Assembly (NCBI GenBank): GCA_018822845.1
Contig: JAHJJD010000052.1
Coordinates: 1 to 64,000, forward strand
Length of the DNA: 64,000 nt
Reading direction: 5' to 3'
Source: Gammaproteobacteria bacterium
GTDB lineage: Bacteria; Pseudomonadota; Gammaproteobacteria; Thiotrichales; Thiotrichaceae
Shown here in pieces: positions 1 to 9,271 of the stretch (its first letter is position 1; the number at the start of each line of letters is the position of its first letter). A program made the position numbers and the translations under genes. The notes below the pieces were generated by a model. It saw only the letters and a list, made by a program, of their open reading frames with translations. It was not told the origin of the DNA and searched no databases.

Positions 1-1
1 A

Positions 2-292
2 CACGCTTTCGCGGTCGGCGGCATCGGCATGATGACCCTGGGCATGATGGCGCGGGTGGCACTGGGGCATACCGGGCGCAATGTGTTTGACCCACCGCAA
101 ATCCTGATCGTGGTTTTTCTGCTATTGTTCAGCGCAGCTTTCATCCGGGTGCTGAATGTATGGCTGGTACCGGAATTCTACGGGGAATGGATTCTAAGCG
201 CACAACTGCTATGGATAACCGCTTTCGCCCTGTTTGTATGGCATTATGCGCCCATGCTGGTCAAGCCACGTATCGACGGACGCTACGGTTAG
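2..292 (+). CDS. nnrS: NnrS family membrane protein, C-terminal part (5' end outside window)
   Basis: Only the last 96 residues are present; the reading frame is open to the left edge. The visible part starts HAFAVGGIGMMTLGMMARVALGHTGR, which matches the conserved late-membrane segment of NnrS proteins (His-rich, GMMxRVxLGHTGR). Two hydrophobic helices follow (about 110-170 and 195-260) and the protein ends in a short polar tail. NnrS family members are polytopic haem- and copper-containing membrane proteins linked to nitric-oxide and nitrosative stress. The family assignment rests on this short motif. No terminator is evident before the next gene, 71 bases downstream. Confidence 0.8.
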   Translation, partial: HAFAVGGIGMMTLGMMARVALGHTGRNVFDPPQILIVVFLLLFSAAFIRVLNVWLVPEFYGEWILSAQLLWITAFALFVWHYAPMLVKPRIDGRYG

Positions 293-363
293 GCTTCCAT
301 ACTGTTTGCACAATCGCTCAGTAGAATAATCCCTCAACGGGAAACGAACGGGACACTGTACGC

Positions 364-1632
364 ATGAAAAAAATCATCATCCCCCTGCTGGTGTTGGCCA
401 TCGGCATTGGTTTGGGCAAATTCCTGCTCGAAACCGGCCCGGAGCCTGAAAAGCAGCGCGTCAACAACCCGTCCCCGGTGGTGGAAGTGCAACCACTCAA
501 GTTGCAGGATTACGCCGTCACCATCAACGCTTCCGGCACGGTGCGCGCCCAGACGCAGACCAATCTGGTGGCGGAAGTCTCTGGCAAGGTGCTGGAAACT
601 TCCCCGCGTTTTCAGGAAGGCGGCTACTTCGACCAGGGTGATGCCTTGCTGCGTATAGACAGCGCCAACTATCAGAATGCCATCACCGTGGCCGAAGGCG
701 AACTCGCCCAACGCCAATTGGCTCTTGAAGAACAGCAGGCGCAAGCCAAACTCGCCCGGCAGGACTGGAGCCTGTTCGATAAGGCCAGCAAGCAACAGCA
801 AAGCGATTTCGCTGCCCGCCGCCCGCACATCGCCGCCGCCCAGGCCAATATCGATGCCGCCAAAGCCAAGCTGGAGCAGGAAAAGCTTAACCTCAGCCGC
901 ACCCGCATCCAGGCCCCTTACGCCGGGCGCGTGCAGGAAAAGCGCGTAGATGTCGGCCAGTACGTCACCCCCGGCACGGTACTGGGCGTGATCTACGCTA
1001 CCGATTACGTGGAAGTGCATTTGCCGCTTTCCCTCGCCCAGTATGAGCTGCTCAACATGCCGGAAGCCTTTCGTGGCCAGGAGGTGGACGCAGCCAGCCT
1101 GCCCAAAGTCACGTTCCGTAGCGGCGGCAACGGTGACAGCAATACCTGGGAAGGCCGGGTAGTACGCAGCAGCGCAGCGCTGGATGAGCAAAGCCGCCAG
1201 ATCAATGTCATTGCCCGCATCGACAAGCCCTATGAGGCGGAAAGTGGCGCGAGCAAACCGATCCGTATCGGTCAGTACGTTTCCGCGCGGATTCAGGGCA
1301 AAATTTTCAACGATGTGTATGTCGTACCACCTGCCGCCGTGCGTCAGGGTAAGGAACTGCTGCTGGCGGAAAACGGCAAGGTGCGCATTGTCCCCGTTCA
1401 CCTGCTGTGGAGCACCGAAACTGAAATGGTGGTCAAAACCAACGAAGACCTGAAGCAGCAACGTGCCATTACCACGCCGCTGCCACTGGCGACCAACGGT
1501 TCCCCGGTGGAAATCCTCGGCGAGGGTAGCAAGACCAAAGACAGCGACCGCGCTCCGGCAGATGACAGCATCAAGGTATCAAAAGAAGAGCCACGCAAAC
1601 CGGCCTCCGTATCCACCCGTAAGGAGGATTAA
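364..1632 (+). CDS. RND efflux periplasmic adaptor subunit (membrane fusion protein)
   Basis: This 422-residue adaptor would link an inner-membrane RND pump to an outer-membrane channel. Residues 4-22 form a hydrophobic anchor (IIIPLLVLAIGIGLG), with no lipobox cysteine. The two halves of the barrel-sandwich domain lie near residues 55-95 and 180-205 (RIQAPYAGRVQEKRVDVGQYV). They flank an Ala/Gln/Glu-rich coiled-coil hairpin at about 98-175. A beta-barrel and a membrane-proximal domain follow (IRIGQYVSARIQGK, VYVVPPAAVRQGKELLL). The C-terminal 40 residues are highly charged and probably disordered. The stop lies 3 bases before the permease start and encodes that gene's AAGGAGG ribosome site, so the two are translationally linked. 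No outer-membrane channel gene is present in the window. The substrate cannot be read from the sequence. Confidence 0.9.
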   Translation: MKKIIIPLLVLAIGIGLGKFLLETGPEPEKQRVNNPSPVVEVQPLKLQDYAVTINASGTVRAQTQTNLVAEVSGKVLETSPRFQEGGYFDQGDALLRIDSANYQNAITVAEGELAQRQLALEEQQAQAKLARQDWSLFDKASKQQQSDFAARRPHIAAAQANIDAAKAKLEQEKLNLSRTRIQAPYAGRVQEKRVDVGQYVTPGTVLGVIYATDYVEVHLPLSLAQYELLNMPEAFRGQEVDAASLPKVTFRSGGNGDSNTWEGRVVRSSAALDEQSRQINVIARIDKPYEAESGASKPIRIGQYVSARIQGKIFNDVYVVPPAAVRQGKELLLAENGKVRIVPVHLLWSTETEMVVKTNEDLKQQRAITTPLPLATNGSPVEILGEGSKTKDSDRAPADDSIKVSKEEPRKPASVSTRKED

Positions 1633-1635
1633 GCC

Positions 1636-4600
1636 ATGCACGGCATGATCGCCTGGTTCGCCCGCAACCCCGTCGCCGCCAATATCCTGATGCTGGCGGT
1701 CATTATCCTCGGCCTGTATTCCGTCGCCAAACGCATTCCACTGGAAGTGTTCCCGGAATTTGCCCGCGATGTGGTCAATATCAGCGTTTCCTACCCCGGC
1801 TCCACCCCGTATGAAGTCGAGCAGGGCGTGATCCTGCGCATCGAGGATGCCATTGCCGACCTGCAAGGCATCGACAAGGTATACAGCGACGGCGCGGAAG
1901 GTTCCGCCCGTGTGCGTGTCGAAGTGCGCAAGGGCCACGATGTCACCAAGGTGATGAACGAAATCAAGACCCGCGTGGATGGCATCAGCACCTTCCCGGA
2001 TGACGCCGAACGCCCGGTGATTGAGCAGCAGATGCGCATCCGCGAAGTCATCAGCGTCATGGTGGCAGTGGATGAAAGCACGCCCGAAGCTGAACTGCGC
2101 CGCACCACCGAAAAAGTCCGCGACGAAATCCTCCAGCTTCCTGACACCACCCAGGCCGACCTTGGCGGAGTGCGCCCGTGGGAAATCAGCATCAATGTAC
2201 CGGAAGCCGCGCTACGCCAGTACGGCCTGACGCTGGATAGCATCGCGCAAGCCATCCGTAACGCTTCCCGCGACATCCCCGGCGGCACGGTCAAGACCGC
2301 TGGCGGCGACATTCTGGTGCGTACCCTCGGGCAGGTGTATACCGGCTCGGAATTCGCCGACATCCCGGTGATTTCCCGCAACGACGGTACCCGCATCCGC
2401 CTGGGTGAAATCGCCACGGTCATGGATGGCTTCAACGAAGAACCGCTGTACGCCGAATTCGATGGCAAGAAAGCCGCTTTCGTCAACGTTTCCCGCGTCG
2501 GCGACCAGAATGCCATCACCCTGGCGAATACCATCAAGCAGTACATTGAGGAACGTTCCCACACCCTGCCCGACAACGTGACCTTAAGTTACTGGCGCGA
2601 CAGCTCCAAGATCGTCAAGGCGCGTCTGAGCACCCTGACCAACAGCGCGGTTCAGGGCAGCATCCTGGTATTCCTGCTGCTGGCCTTGTTCCTGCGTCCT
2701 GATCTGGCGTTGTGGGTAAGCGTCGGCATTCCGATCAGCTTTCTCGGCGCGCTGGCCCTGATGCCGGAAATCGGCGTGACCCTCAATATCGTCAGCATGT
2801 TCGCCTTCATCCTGGTGCTTGGCATCGTGGTGGACGACGCCATTGTGACAGGTGAAAATGTTTACACCCACCTGAAACGGCATAACGACTCTTACCGGGC
2901 GGCAGTGGAAGGTACGCAGGAAGTCGCCATCCCCGTCACCTTCGGGGTGCTGACCACGGTGGCAGCATTCTTCCCGCTGCTGATGCTGGAAGGCAACCGG
3001 GGGCCGATTTTCGCGCAAATCCCCATGATCGTGATTCCGGTGCTGCTGTTTTCGCTGGTGGAATCCAAGCTGATCCTGCCCGCCCACCTGCGCCACATGA
3101 AGTTGCGTACTGCCGAGCAGGACAAAAACCCCATCACCCATTTCCAGCGCAGGATTTCGCACGGGCTGGAATATTTCGTCGAGCATTATTACCGCCCCAC
3201 GCTGGAAAAGGTGCTGGACTGGCGCTACCTGACCATCAGCGTGTTTATCGTGATCCTGATCCTGTCGTTTTCGCTGGTGGCGAGCGGGCGTTACAAGTTC
3301 ACCTTTTTCCCGCGCATCCAGAGTGAACGCGCTACCGCCACCCTGGAAATGAAGGAAGGCACGCCGATCGAAACCACCGTCCGCTATGTCGAACGCATCA
3401 CCAAAGCTGCCGAACAGATGCAGAAAAAATATGTGGAAGCGGATGGGAACAGCATCATCGAACACATCCTGGTGATCGTCGGTTCCACCGATTCGCGCCC
3501 AGGTGAAGGCGCTGGCGGGCAATCGCATCTGGCCAGCGTCTCCTTTGAGATTACCCCGCCGGAAGAACGCGAACTGGCCGTCACCAGTTCCGAACTGACC
3601 AACGAATGGCGCAAGCTGATCGGGCAGGTTCCGGGTGTGCAGGAACTCAGTTTCCGCGCCGAAATCGGTCGTGGGGGCGACCCGGTCAATGTGCAACTGG
3701 AAGGCGGCAATTTCGCCGACCTCAACAGCGTGGCCGAACAGGTGATGCTGAAACTGCGCGAATATGACGGCGTATTCGACATCAAGAACAGCTTCGATGG
3801 TGGCAAGCAGGAAGTGCAACTGCGCCTGCGCCCGGAAGCCGAACAGCTTGGCCTGAGCCTCAGTACCCTCGGCACCCAGGTGCGCCACGCCATTTTCGGT
3901 GCGGAAGCCCAGCGTATCCAGCGTGACCAGAGCGAAGTGAAAGTGATGGTGCGCTATCCCAAGGAGGAGCGCTATTCCCTGGCCGACTTGCAGAACCTGC
4001 GCATCCGCACCCCGCAAGGCGCGGAAATCCCGCTGATTGAGGTGGCCGATGTGGCCTTGCGCCAAGGCACCTCGAAAATTTCGCGGGTCGACCGTCAGCG
4101 CATCCTCAATGTTACCGCCGACCTCAACAAGCAAAAGGTCGACGCCAACAAGGTAGCCGCCGACCTCAAGGCGTGGCTACCCGGCATTCTGGCGCAATAC
4201 CCCGGCGTCAGTTACGACATGGAAGGCGAACGGCGCGAACAGGCCGAGTTCTTCGGCAGCCTGATGCTGGGCTTTGGCATCGCCCTGCTGGGGATTTACG
4301 TGCTGCTGGCGATTCCGTTCAAATCCTACACCCAGCCGCTGATGGTGATGAGCATCATCCCGTTCAGCTTCATTGGCGCACTCGGCGGGCACATGCTGAT
4401 GGGTATGGATATCAGCATCAGCAGCGTGATGGGTTTCCTCGCGCTGGTCGGGGTGGTGGTGAACGACTCGCTGGTGCTGGTGGAATACATCAACCGCAAG
4501 ATTCGCGAGGGGATGCCCATGCATGAGGCGATCCGGGTCGGTGGTGGGGCGCGTTTCCGCCCTATCCTGCTGACTTCGCTGACCACCTTCGCCGGGCTGA

Positions 4601-4791
4601 CCCCGCTGATCCTGGAAAAGAGCACGCAAGCGCAATTCCTGATCCCGATGGCGGTTAGCCTCGGTTTCGGCATCATGTTTGCCACGCTGCTGACACTGCT
4701 CCTGATTCCATCGCTGTATTTGATGACGGAGGATGTGAAGGCGTTGCCGGGGAAGGTTTGGGGGATGATGAGGAAGAAGGCGACTGCGTAG
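1636..4791 (+). CDS. RND efflux transporter permease subunit (AcrB/MexB superfamily, HAE1-like)
   Basis: A 1051-residue proton-driven inner-membrane pump of normal RND length. Helix 1 is at 11-33, followed by a large periplasmic porter domain with the typical YPGSTPYEVEQGV start. The TM2-6 block carries the acidic pair of the proton relay in LGIVVDDAIVTGENV. A second periplasmic domain and the TM8-12 block (GVVVNDSLVLVEYINRKIREG, GGGARFRPILLTSLTT) complete the internally duplicated fold. It starts with ATG 9 bases after an AAGGAGG site. It is the second gene of a two-gene operon with the adaptor. The VDDAIV form, rather than VDNAIV, and the short cytoplasmic tail resemble the uncharacterised environmental RND group more than AcrB itself. 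Confidence 0.93.
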   Translation: MHGMIAWFARNPVAANILMLAVIILGLYSVAKRIPLEVFPEFARDVVNISVSYPGSTPYEVEQGVILRIEDAIADLQGIDKVYSDGAEGSARVRVEVRKGHDVTKVMNEIKTRVDGISTFPDDAERPVIEQQMRIREVISVMVAVDESTPEAELRRTTEKVRDEILQLPDTTQADLGGVRPWEISINVPEAALRQYGLTLDSIAQAIRNASRDIPGGTVKTAGGDILVRTLGQVYTGSEFADIPVISRNDGTRIRLGEIATVMDGFNEEPLYAEFDGKKAAFVNVSRVGDQNAITLANTIKQYIEERSHTLPDNVTLSYWRDSSKIVKARLSTLTNSAVQGSILVFLLLALFLRPDLALWVSVGIPISFLGALALMPEIGVTLNIVSMFAFILVLGIVVDDAIVTGENVYTHLKRHNDSYRAAVEGTQEVAIPVTFGVLTTVAAFFPLLMLEGNRGPIFAQIPMIVIPVLLFSLVESKLILPAHLRHMKLRTAEQDKNPITHFQRRISHGLEYFVEHYYRPTLEKVLDWRYLTISVFIVILILSFSLVASGRYKFTFFPRIQSERATATLEMKEGTPIETTVRYVERITKAAEQMQKKYVEADGNSIIEHILVIVGSTDSRPGEGAGGQSHLASVSFEITPPEERELAVTSSELTNEWRKLIGQVPGVQELSFRAEIGRGGDPVNVQLEGGNFADLNSVAEQVMLKLREYDGVFDIKNSFDGGKQEVQLRLRPEAEQLGLSLSTLGTQVRHAIFGAEAQRIQRDQSEVKVMVRYPKEERYSLADLQNLRIRTPQGAEIPLIEVADVALRQGTSKISRVDRQRILNVTADLNKQKVDANKVAADLKAWLPGILAQYPGVSYDMEGERREQAEFFGSLMLGFGIALLGIYVLLAIPFKSYTQPLMVMSIIPFSFIGALGGHMLMGMDISISSVMGFLALVGVVVNDSLVLVEYINRKIREGMPMHEAIRVGGGARFRPILLTSLTTFAGLTPLILEKSTQAQFLIPMAVSLGFGIMFATLLTLLLIPSLYLMTEDVKALPGKVWGMMRKKATA

Positions 4792-5116
4792 GAACAGGCA
4801 CGAAACAACATCCCTGACTCGGCACAACCGTGAAGAGGGCGTATGCGATACGCCCCTACGAAGACCATCCGCTGTAGGGGCGTATCGCATACGCCCTCTT
4901 TGGGAAGTTGTTTCGGGCACGTTCCTTAATGCAACGCCTAAATCTGTTCGGGGTGAACAGGTTTTCCACCTCAAACGACGTTAGCAGCAGACAAAACAAC
5001 TCGAATAGCAATGCCATAGACGGGTAGAGGAAATATCCAAACCTTATCCCCAATGATAGACTGCCAGCATAACCTAATAATTTGCTTGCCGAATGTCGCC
5101 GTTGAGGAGGTTTTAC
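4792..5116. other. intergenic region with one long palindrome
   Basis: This 325-base gap separates the RND operon from the thioredoxin-fold gene. Its main feature is the perfect inverted repeat at 4833-4900. From 4901 to 5100 the sequence is AT-richer and I saw no convincing coding potential or clear sigma-70 promoter. It ends with the GAGGAGG ribosome site (5104-5110) of the downstream gene. Confidence 0.6.
4833..4900. repeat. 27-bp perfect inverted repeat, REP-like
   Basis: The left arm at 4833-4859 and the right arm at 4874-4900 are exact reverse complements around a 14-base loop. Each arm contains a smaller near-palindrome (GGGCGTAT GCG ATACGCCC), so two small hairpins or one long one can form. 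The position just after the RND stop is compatible with mRNA 3'-end protection. There is no T-run, so it is not a standard terminator. The GTAGGGGCGTATCGCATACGCCC core looks like a dispersed repeat. Confidence 0.75.
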
Positions 5117-6172
5117 ATGAAATATGCCTTATCCTTGATATTACTTTTTCTGACTACTCTCGCATGGGCGGAAGAACCGCCAGCCGCTCCCCCTTCCGGC
5201 CTCACCGAAGGTCTGATCAACCCCGGTTACGAAGAAAAGCCTGACTGGTTCAAGGAATCCTTCCTCGACATCCGCGAAGACATCAAGGAGGCAACTGCTG
5301 CCAACAAGCGCGTGATCCTGTACTTCTATCAGGATGGTTGCCCCTATTGCGCCAAGTTGCTCAAGGAAAATTTCGGCAAACAGGAAATCACCGACAAGAC
5401 CCGGAAGCATTTCGATGTAGTCTCCATCAACATGTGGGGCGACCGTAGCGTGGCCGATTTCGACGGCAAGGATACGACCGAAAAGGCTTTTGCGGCTGAC
5501 CTCAAGGTGCAATACACCCCGACCATGCTGTTCCTGGATGAATCCGGCAAGGTGGTATTGCGCGTCAACGGCTATTACGCGCCTGACAAGTTTGAACTGG
5601 CGCTGGATTATTCTGCTGGCAAGCACGACAAGCAAGGCAGCTTCAAGGACTACTACGCCAAACTCAAAACCGAAGGCAAGGTCACCAGCAGTGACAAAAC
5701 CTACGCGCTTCCCGGCAGTCTGCCAGCCCCACTGCGCTTGCAGGATGCCCGCAAAGACAGCAAACGCCCGCTGATGGTGGTATTCGCCCAGCAGGATTGT
5801 GATACCTGCGCGGAGTTGTTCGACGACATTTTCAAACGCAAGGAACTGGCCTACACCCTGAGCAATCTTGACGTAGCGCAAGCCAACCCGGATGACGAGG
5901 CCACCATCCAGACCCCGGACGGCAAGGAAATGAAACTGTCTGACTGGGCCAAATCGCTGGACATTAAATACAGCCCCAGCCTGGTATTCTTTGACAACGA
6001 CGGCAAGGAAGCCTTCCGTACTGAAGCCTACTTCAAAGCCTTCCACACCCACGGGGCGATGGATTATGTGGTGTCAGGCGCGTACCAGTGGATGCCGGAA
6101 TTCCAGCGTTACCTGCAACACCGCCGGGAAGTGCTGGCTGAGCACGGCTTCCCGGCTGACTTGATGGAATGA
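5117..6172 (+). CDS. secreted protein with two thioredoxin-fold domains
   Basis: A 351-residue protein with a Sec signal peptide (MKYALSLILLFLTTLAWA, cleavage near residue 18), so it acts in the periplasm. The first thioredoxin-like domain (about 45-165) has the active site C75-P-Y-C78 in YFYQDGCPYCAKLL. The second (about 205-330) has C228-D-T-C231 in FAQQDCDTCAELF. CPYC is a glutaredoxin/SoxW-like dithiol; CDTC is less usual. The ATG at 5117 follows GAGGAGG by 6 bases and begins the signal peptide; a longer in-frame start at 5093 is less likely. The role is probably thiol-disulfide exchange. A DsbD gene 3-6 kb away could supply reductant, but the true partner is unknown. Confidence 0.82.
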   Translation: MKYALSLILLFLTTLAWAEEPPAAPPSGLTEGLINPGYEEKPDWFKESFLDIREDIKEATAANKRVILYFYQDGCPYCAKLLKENFGKQEITDKTRKHFDVVSINMWGDRSVADFDGKDTTEKAFAADLKVQYTPTMLFLDESGKVVLRVNGYYAPDKFELALDYSAGKHDKQGSFKDYYAKLKTEGKVTSSDKTYALPGSLPAPLRLQDARKDSKRPLMVVFAQQDCDTCAELFDDIFKRKELAYTLSNLDVAQANPDDEATIQTPDGKEMKLSDWAKSLDIKYSPSLVFFDNDGKEAFRTEAYFKAFHTHGAMDYVVSGAYQWMPEFQRYLQHRREVLAEHGFPADLME

Positions 6173-6188
6173 GCAAGCCAGGCTCCTG

Positions 6189-7442
6189 CTACTCCAGCGG
6201 CAGCGGCTTGAAATGGTGAGTCCCATCCCGCCGTAACTGCTCAATCAAACCGAACTCCCAGTCCAGATAAGCCTGCATGGCTTCTGGTGGGGCGTCGGTG
6301 CCTTCGTAAGGCCGCTGGTAGCGTTTCACCGGAATATTGGCCCCACGCATGTGTTCATATTCCGCTGCATAACCGCTTGCTGAAAAATCGGCAGGCGTCA
6401 GACCATCCAGTACATAAACATCCCACGCCATCTGAGCCAGCCAGGAAGCTGACATATTGGCACGGGTTCCGTCGTCATCGACCAGTACAATCCGCGCTCC
6501 CCGCACCGGGGCATACATTTCGGTTTCCTGCACCAGTTGCCCGCCGGGGATGGGGAAAAAGCCCGGAATGTGGCCGGTTTCATATTCAGCAAAACTGCGT
6601 ACATCGAAAAAGTAGCTGGTGCGGCCTTGCTGCGTTGCCCATGCCACCAGTTCTTCCTTGCCAGCGCGTTTGACTCCGGCGCGGTCAGCCACTGCTCGGG
6701 CGCGCTGTCTGGCAGTTGCAGCAGATTCATCCGCTGTTGGCGGGAAAGTGCGGGATTGGCCGAACGCCAGTTGCTGCTTTGCCAGCGTCCAGCCGATGGT
6801 GCCGTTGCGCAAGGCTGCAATGGGGTTGGGCAACCCGGCGTTGATGAGCGATTGCGTGCCGATCAGGCTGCGGGTACGGCCAGCACAGTTGACGATGATC
6901 TGCGTTTGCGGGTTGGGGGCCAACGCTGGTGTCCGCAGCACCACTTCTGCGCCGGGAACGCTAACGCCAGTCGGGATGCACATGGTCTGGTATTCGTCGA
7001 AGCGTCGCACGTCCACAATCACCATGTCTTTTCCGGCGTCGAGCATGGCCTTGACTTCCTGCGCGGAAAACGATGGCGTGTGGCAGACCGATTCCATCAG
7101 TTCGCCGAATGCCTTGCTGGGGACATTCACGTCGATAAAGACTTCGCCGCCCGCCGCTTTCCACGCATTCAAGCCGCCAGCAAACACCGCCACTTCGCTG
7201 TAACCCAGCGCCCGCAAGCGTTCGGCGGCCAGTTCCGCCAGACCTTCGCCATTGTCGAAAGTGACGATGGGTACATCACGGCGCGGCAGTTTGGCCCAGG
7301 CATCCACTGCGAGGCGTGCAAGCGGGAAATTGGCGGCGAACAGCGGATGCCCTTCTGCATGGGGCGCTTCTTCGCGCACATCAAGGAAGGCGATTTCCTC
7401 GCGATTCAGCAATCTTGAACGGACGTAATCATAGTCCCACAT
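6189..7442 (-). CDS. multi-domain rhodanese-like sulfurtransferase
   Basis: About 417 residues with three or more rhodanese modules. Domain 1 (about 5-105) has Asp63 where the catalytic Cys should be (VTFDNGEG). Domain 2 (about 125-225) keeps a cysteine, C186, in IIVNCAGRTRS. Domain 3 (about 270-365) again has Asp in the active loop (LVDDDGTRAN). Only the middle module should therefore carry a persulfide. I chose the ATG at 7442 (MWDYDYVRSRLL). The upstream cysteine dioxygenase stops at 7429, so the two genes overlap by 14 bases on the same strand and are translationally coupled. Sulfur transfer from cysteine-derived thiols is a reasonable inference. The pairing with a cysteine dioxygenase suggests sulfane handling during thiol breakdown. 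Confidence 0.88.
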   Translation of the reverse strand: MWDYDYVRSRLLNREEIAFLDVREEAPHAEGHPLFAANFPLARLAVDAWAKLPRRDVPIVTFDNGEGLAELAAERLRALGYSEVAVFAGGLNAWKAAGGEVFIDVNVPSKAFGELMESVCHTPSFSAQEVKAMLDAGKDMVIVDVRRFDEYQTMCIPTGVSVPGAEVVLRTPALAPNPQTQIIVNCAGRTRSLIGTQSLINAGLPNPIAALRNGTIGWTLAKQQLAFGQSRTFPPTADESAATARQRARAVADRAGVKRAGKEELVAWATQQGRTSYFFDVRSFAEYETGHIPGFFPIPGGQLVQETEMYAPVRGARIVLVDDDGTRANMSASWLAQMAWDVYVLDGLTPADFSASGYAAEYEHMRGANIPVKRYQRPYEGTDAPPEAMQAYLDWEFGLIEQLRRDGTHHFKPLPLE

Positions 7443-8001
7443 TTGAATAACCCGAAATGAACTCCTTGGCCGCACCACCTTCGGCTGGGAACACGTGACG
7501 TTTCACCTTGCCGATGTTGGCTCCGTAAGCGTGAATGCTGATGGAAACCTGATCTTCCAGCGCATTCCTGACCTTATGCACGTCGCCAATGGCGGGTGAG
7601 ACGAATTCAACCGCACCGGGGTTGAGTGCCAGTTCTTCCCCCTTGGGCAGGGGTGTTCCGTCGGCAGCAATTGCGTAGTTCTGCGCCATTTCCGCGCCAC
7701 GCAACATACCGATGACACCCCAGACCGTATGGTCATGGATGGGGGTTTGCTGCCCCGGCCCCCAGACAAAACTGACCACCGAGAATTTACCCTCCGGGTC
7801 GGCATACAGCAGGTATTGCTGGTAGTACTGTGGATGCGGCTGGGCAAAAGCAGGGTCAAGCCAGTCATCCTGCGCCACCAACCCGCGCATGGCTTCGCCC
7901 ACTTTGGGCAGGAAACGGCTTTCATCGCTATCCGCCGCCAGCAGGCTGCTTACGCTGTCCACAAACTGCTGCAACGGTGCAGGCTGGTGATTGTTCTGCA
8001 T
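7429..8001 (-). CDS. cdo: cysteine dioxygenase family protein (cupin)
   Basis: A 190-residue cytoplasmic cupin that would oxidise cysteine, or a related thiol, to the sulfinate using non-haem iron and O2. The three-histidine iron site is visible: H89 and H91 in TPIHDHTVWGV and H142 in IGDVHKVRNA. The ATG at 8001 has a good AAAGGAG site 8-14 bases upstream; extending the frame further upstream adds non-conserved sequence. The gene lies divergently 61 bases from the methionine gamma-lyase and overlaps the rhodanese gene. The same fold serves 3-mercaptopropionate dioxygenases, so substrate specificity is not settled by sequence. Confidence 0.88.
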   Translation of the reverse strand: MQNNHQPAPLQQFVDSVSSLLAADSDESRFLPKVGEAMRGLVAQDDWLDPAFAQPHPQYYQQYLLYADPEGKFSVVSFVWGPGQQTPIHDHTVWGVIGMLRGAEMAQNYAIAADGTPLPKGEELALNPGAVEFVSPAIGDVHKVRNALEDQVSISIHAYGANIGKVKRHVFPAEGGAAKEFISGYSNVGL

Positions 8002-8062
8002 GTTGTAACGCTCCTTTGGTAATATCCTCCAACTATATAGGAAATACGCTTTAGAGGAAGTC

Positions 8063-9262
8063 ATGAGCAAACCAACACACGAGAAAATGGGGTTTTCCAC
8101 CCGCGCCATCCACCATGCCTACGACCCGTATGCCGGAACGGGCGACCTGAACCCGCCAGTGCACATGAGTTCCACCTACACCTTCCCGACGGTGGAAGAC
8201 GGCATGAAACGTTTCGCAGGCGAACAGGAAGGTTTCGTGTATTCACGGGTTGGCAACCCCACCACGGTGTTGCTGGAACAGCGCATTGCCAGCCTGGAAG
8301 GCGGCGAAGCAGCGCTGGTAACCGCTTCCGGCATGGGCGCAACCGCTGCATTGCTGTGGACATTGCTGCAACCCGGTGACGAAATCATTGCCGACAAGAC
8401 GCTTTACGGCTGCACCTATGCGTTTTTCAATCATGGTCTGGCGAAATTCGGCGTCAGTATCCGGCACATCGACATGGCCAACCCTGCCAATCTTGCAGAA
8501 GCCATCAGTACCAAAACCAGAATCGTCTTCTTCGAATCCCCCGCCAACCCCAATATGCGGCTGGTAGACATTGCCGCCGTGTCTGAAATCGCCCATCAGT
8601 ACGAAAACTGCAAGGTGGTAGTCGATAACACTTATTGCACCCCTTACCTGCAACGCCCGCTGGAAATGGGGGCAGATTACGTGGTGCATTCCGCCACCAA
8701 ATACCTCGGTGGGCATGGCGACCTGATCGCGGGAGCAATCGTTGGCGATGCAGAAACACTGAAGGAAGTGCGTTTCTACGGCATCAAGGACATGACCGGG
8801 GCGGTGATGTCGTCGCAGGATGCTTTTCTGGTATTGCGCGGCCTGAAAACGCTGGCGCTGCGGATGGATCGGCACACGCAAAATGCCCAGGCGATTGCAG
8901 AAATGCTGGCTGATCACCCCGAGGTGGAAGTCTGTCATTACCCCGGACTGGCAAGCTTCCCGCAATACGCACTGGCCAAACGGCAGATGGCCAAACCGGG
9001 CGGCATGGTGGCGTTTGAACTCAAGGGCGGCTTCGAGGCCGGTTGCCGTTTTATGAATGCGCTGAACCTGATCACCCGTGCCGTCAGCCTCGGCGATGCG
9101 GAAAGCCTCGCGCAGCACCCCGCCAGCATGACCCATTCCACCTATTCACTCGAAGAACGGGAGGAACACATGATTAGCGAAGGGCTGGTCAGGGTGTCGG
9201 CAGGGCTGGAAGACACTGCCGACCTGCTGCGCGATGTGGAACAGGCGTTGTCAGCCGCCTGA
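8063..9262 (+). CDS. megL: methionine gamma-lyase (PLP-dependent)
   Basis: A 399-residue Cys/Met-metabolism PLP enzyme. The Schiff-base lysine is K213 in HSATKYLGGHGD. The cofactor tyrosine is at 60 in YSRVGNPT. C117 in LYGCTYAFFNHGL is the cysteine that marks methionine gamma-lyases (Cys116 in the pseudomonad enzyme) and is absent from cystathionine gamma-synthases. Long stretches such as ESPANPNM, VVVDNTYCTPYLQRPLE and SLGDAESLAQHPASMTHS are typical of the MGL subgroup. It converts methionine to methanethiol, 2-oxobutyrate and ammonia, and often also attacks homocysteine. It is divergent from the cysteine dioxygenase and ends 9 bases before the convergent dsbD stop. Confidence 0.92.
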   Translation: MSKPTHEKMGFSTRAIHHAYDPYAGTGDLNPPVHMSSTYTFPTVEDGMKRFAGEQEGFVYSRVGNPTTVLLEQRIASLEGGEAALVTASGMGATAALLWTLLQPGDEIIADKTLYGCTYAFFNHGLAKFGVSIRHIDMANPANLAEAISTKTRIVFFESPANPNMRLVDIAAVSEIAHQYENCKVVVDNTYCTPYLQRPLEMGADYVVHSATKYLGGHGDLIAGAIVGDAETLKEVRFYGIKDMTGAVMSSQDAFLVLRGLKTLALRMDRHTQNAQAIAEMLADHPEVEVCHYPGLASFPQYALAKRQMAKPGGMVAFELKGGFEAGCRFMNALNLITRAVSLGDAESLAQHPASMTHSTYSLEEREEHMISEGLVRVSAGLEDTADLLRDVEQALSAA

Positions 9263-9271
9263 GCTTTGTGC

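Noticed and set aside
2584-4134. Long antisense open frame (516 codons) opposite the RND permease
   Set aside because: Its low-complexity His/Gln-rich translation is typical of an antisense shadow; the sense strand encodes a full RND pump.
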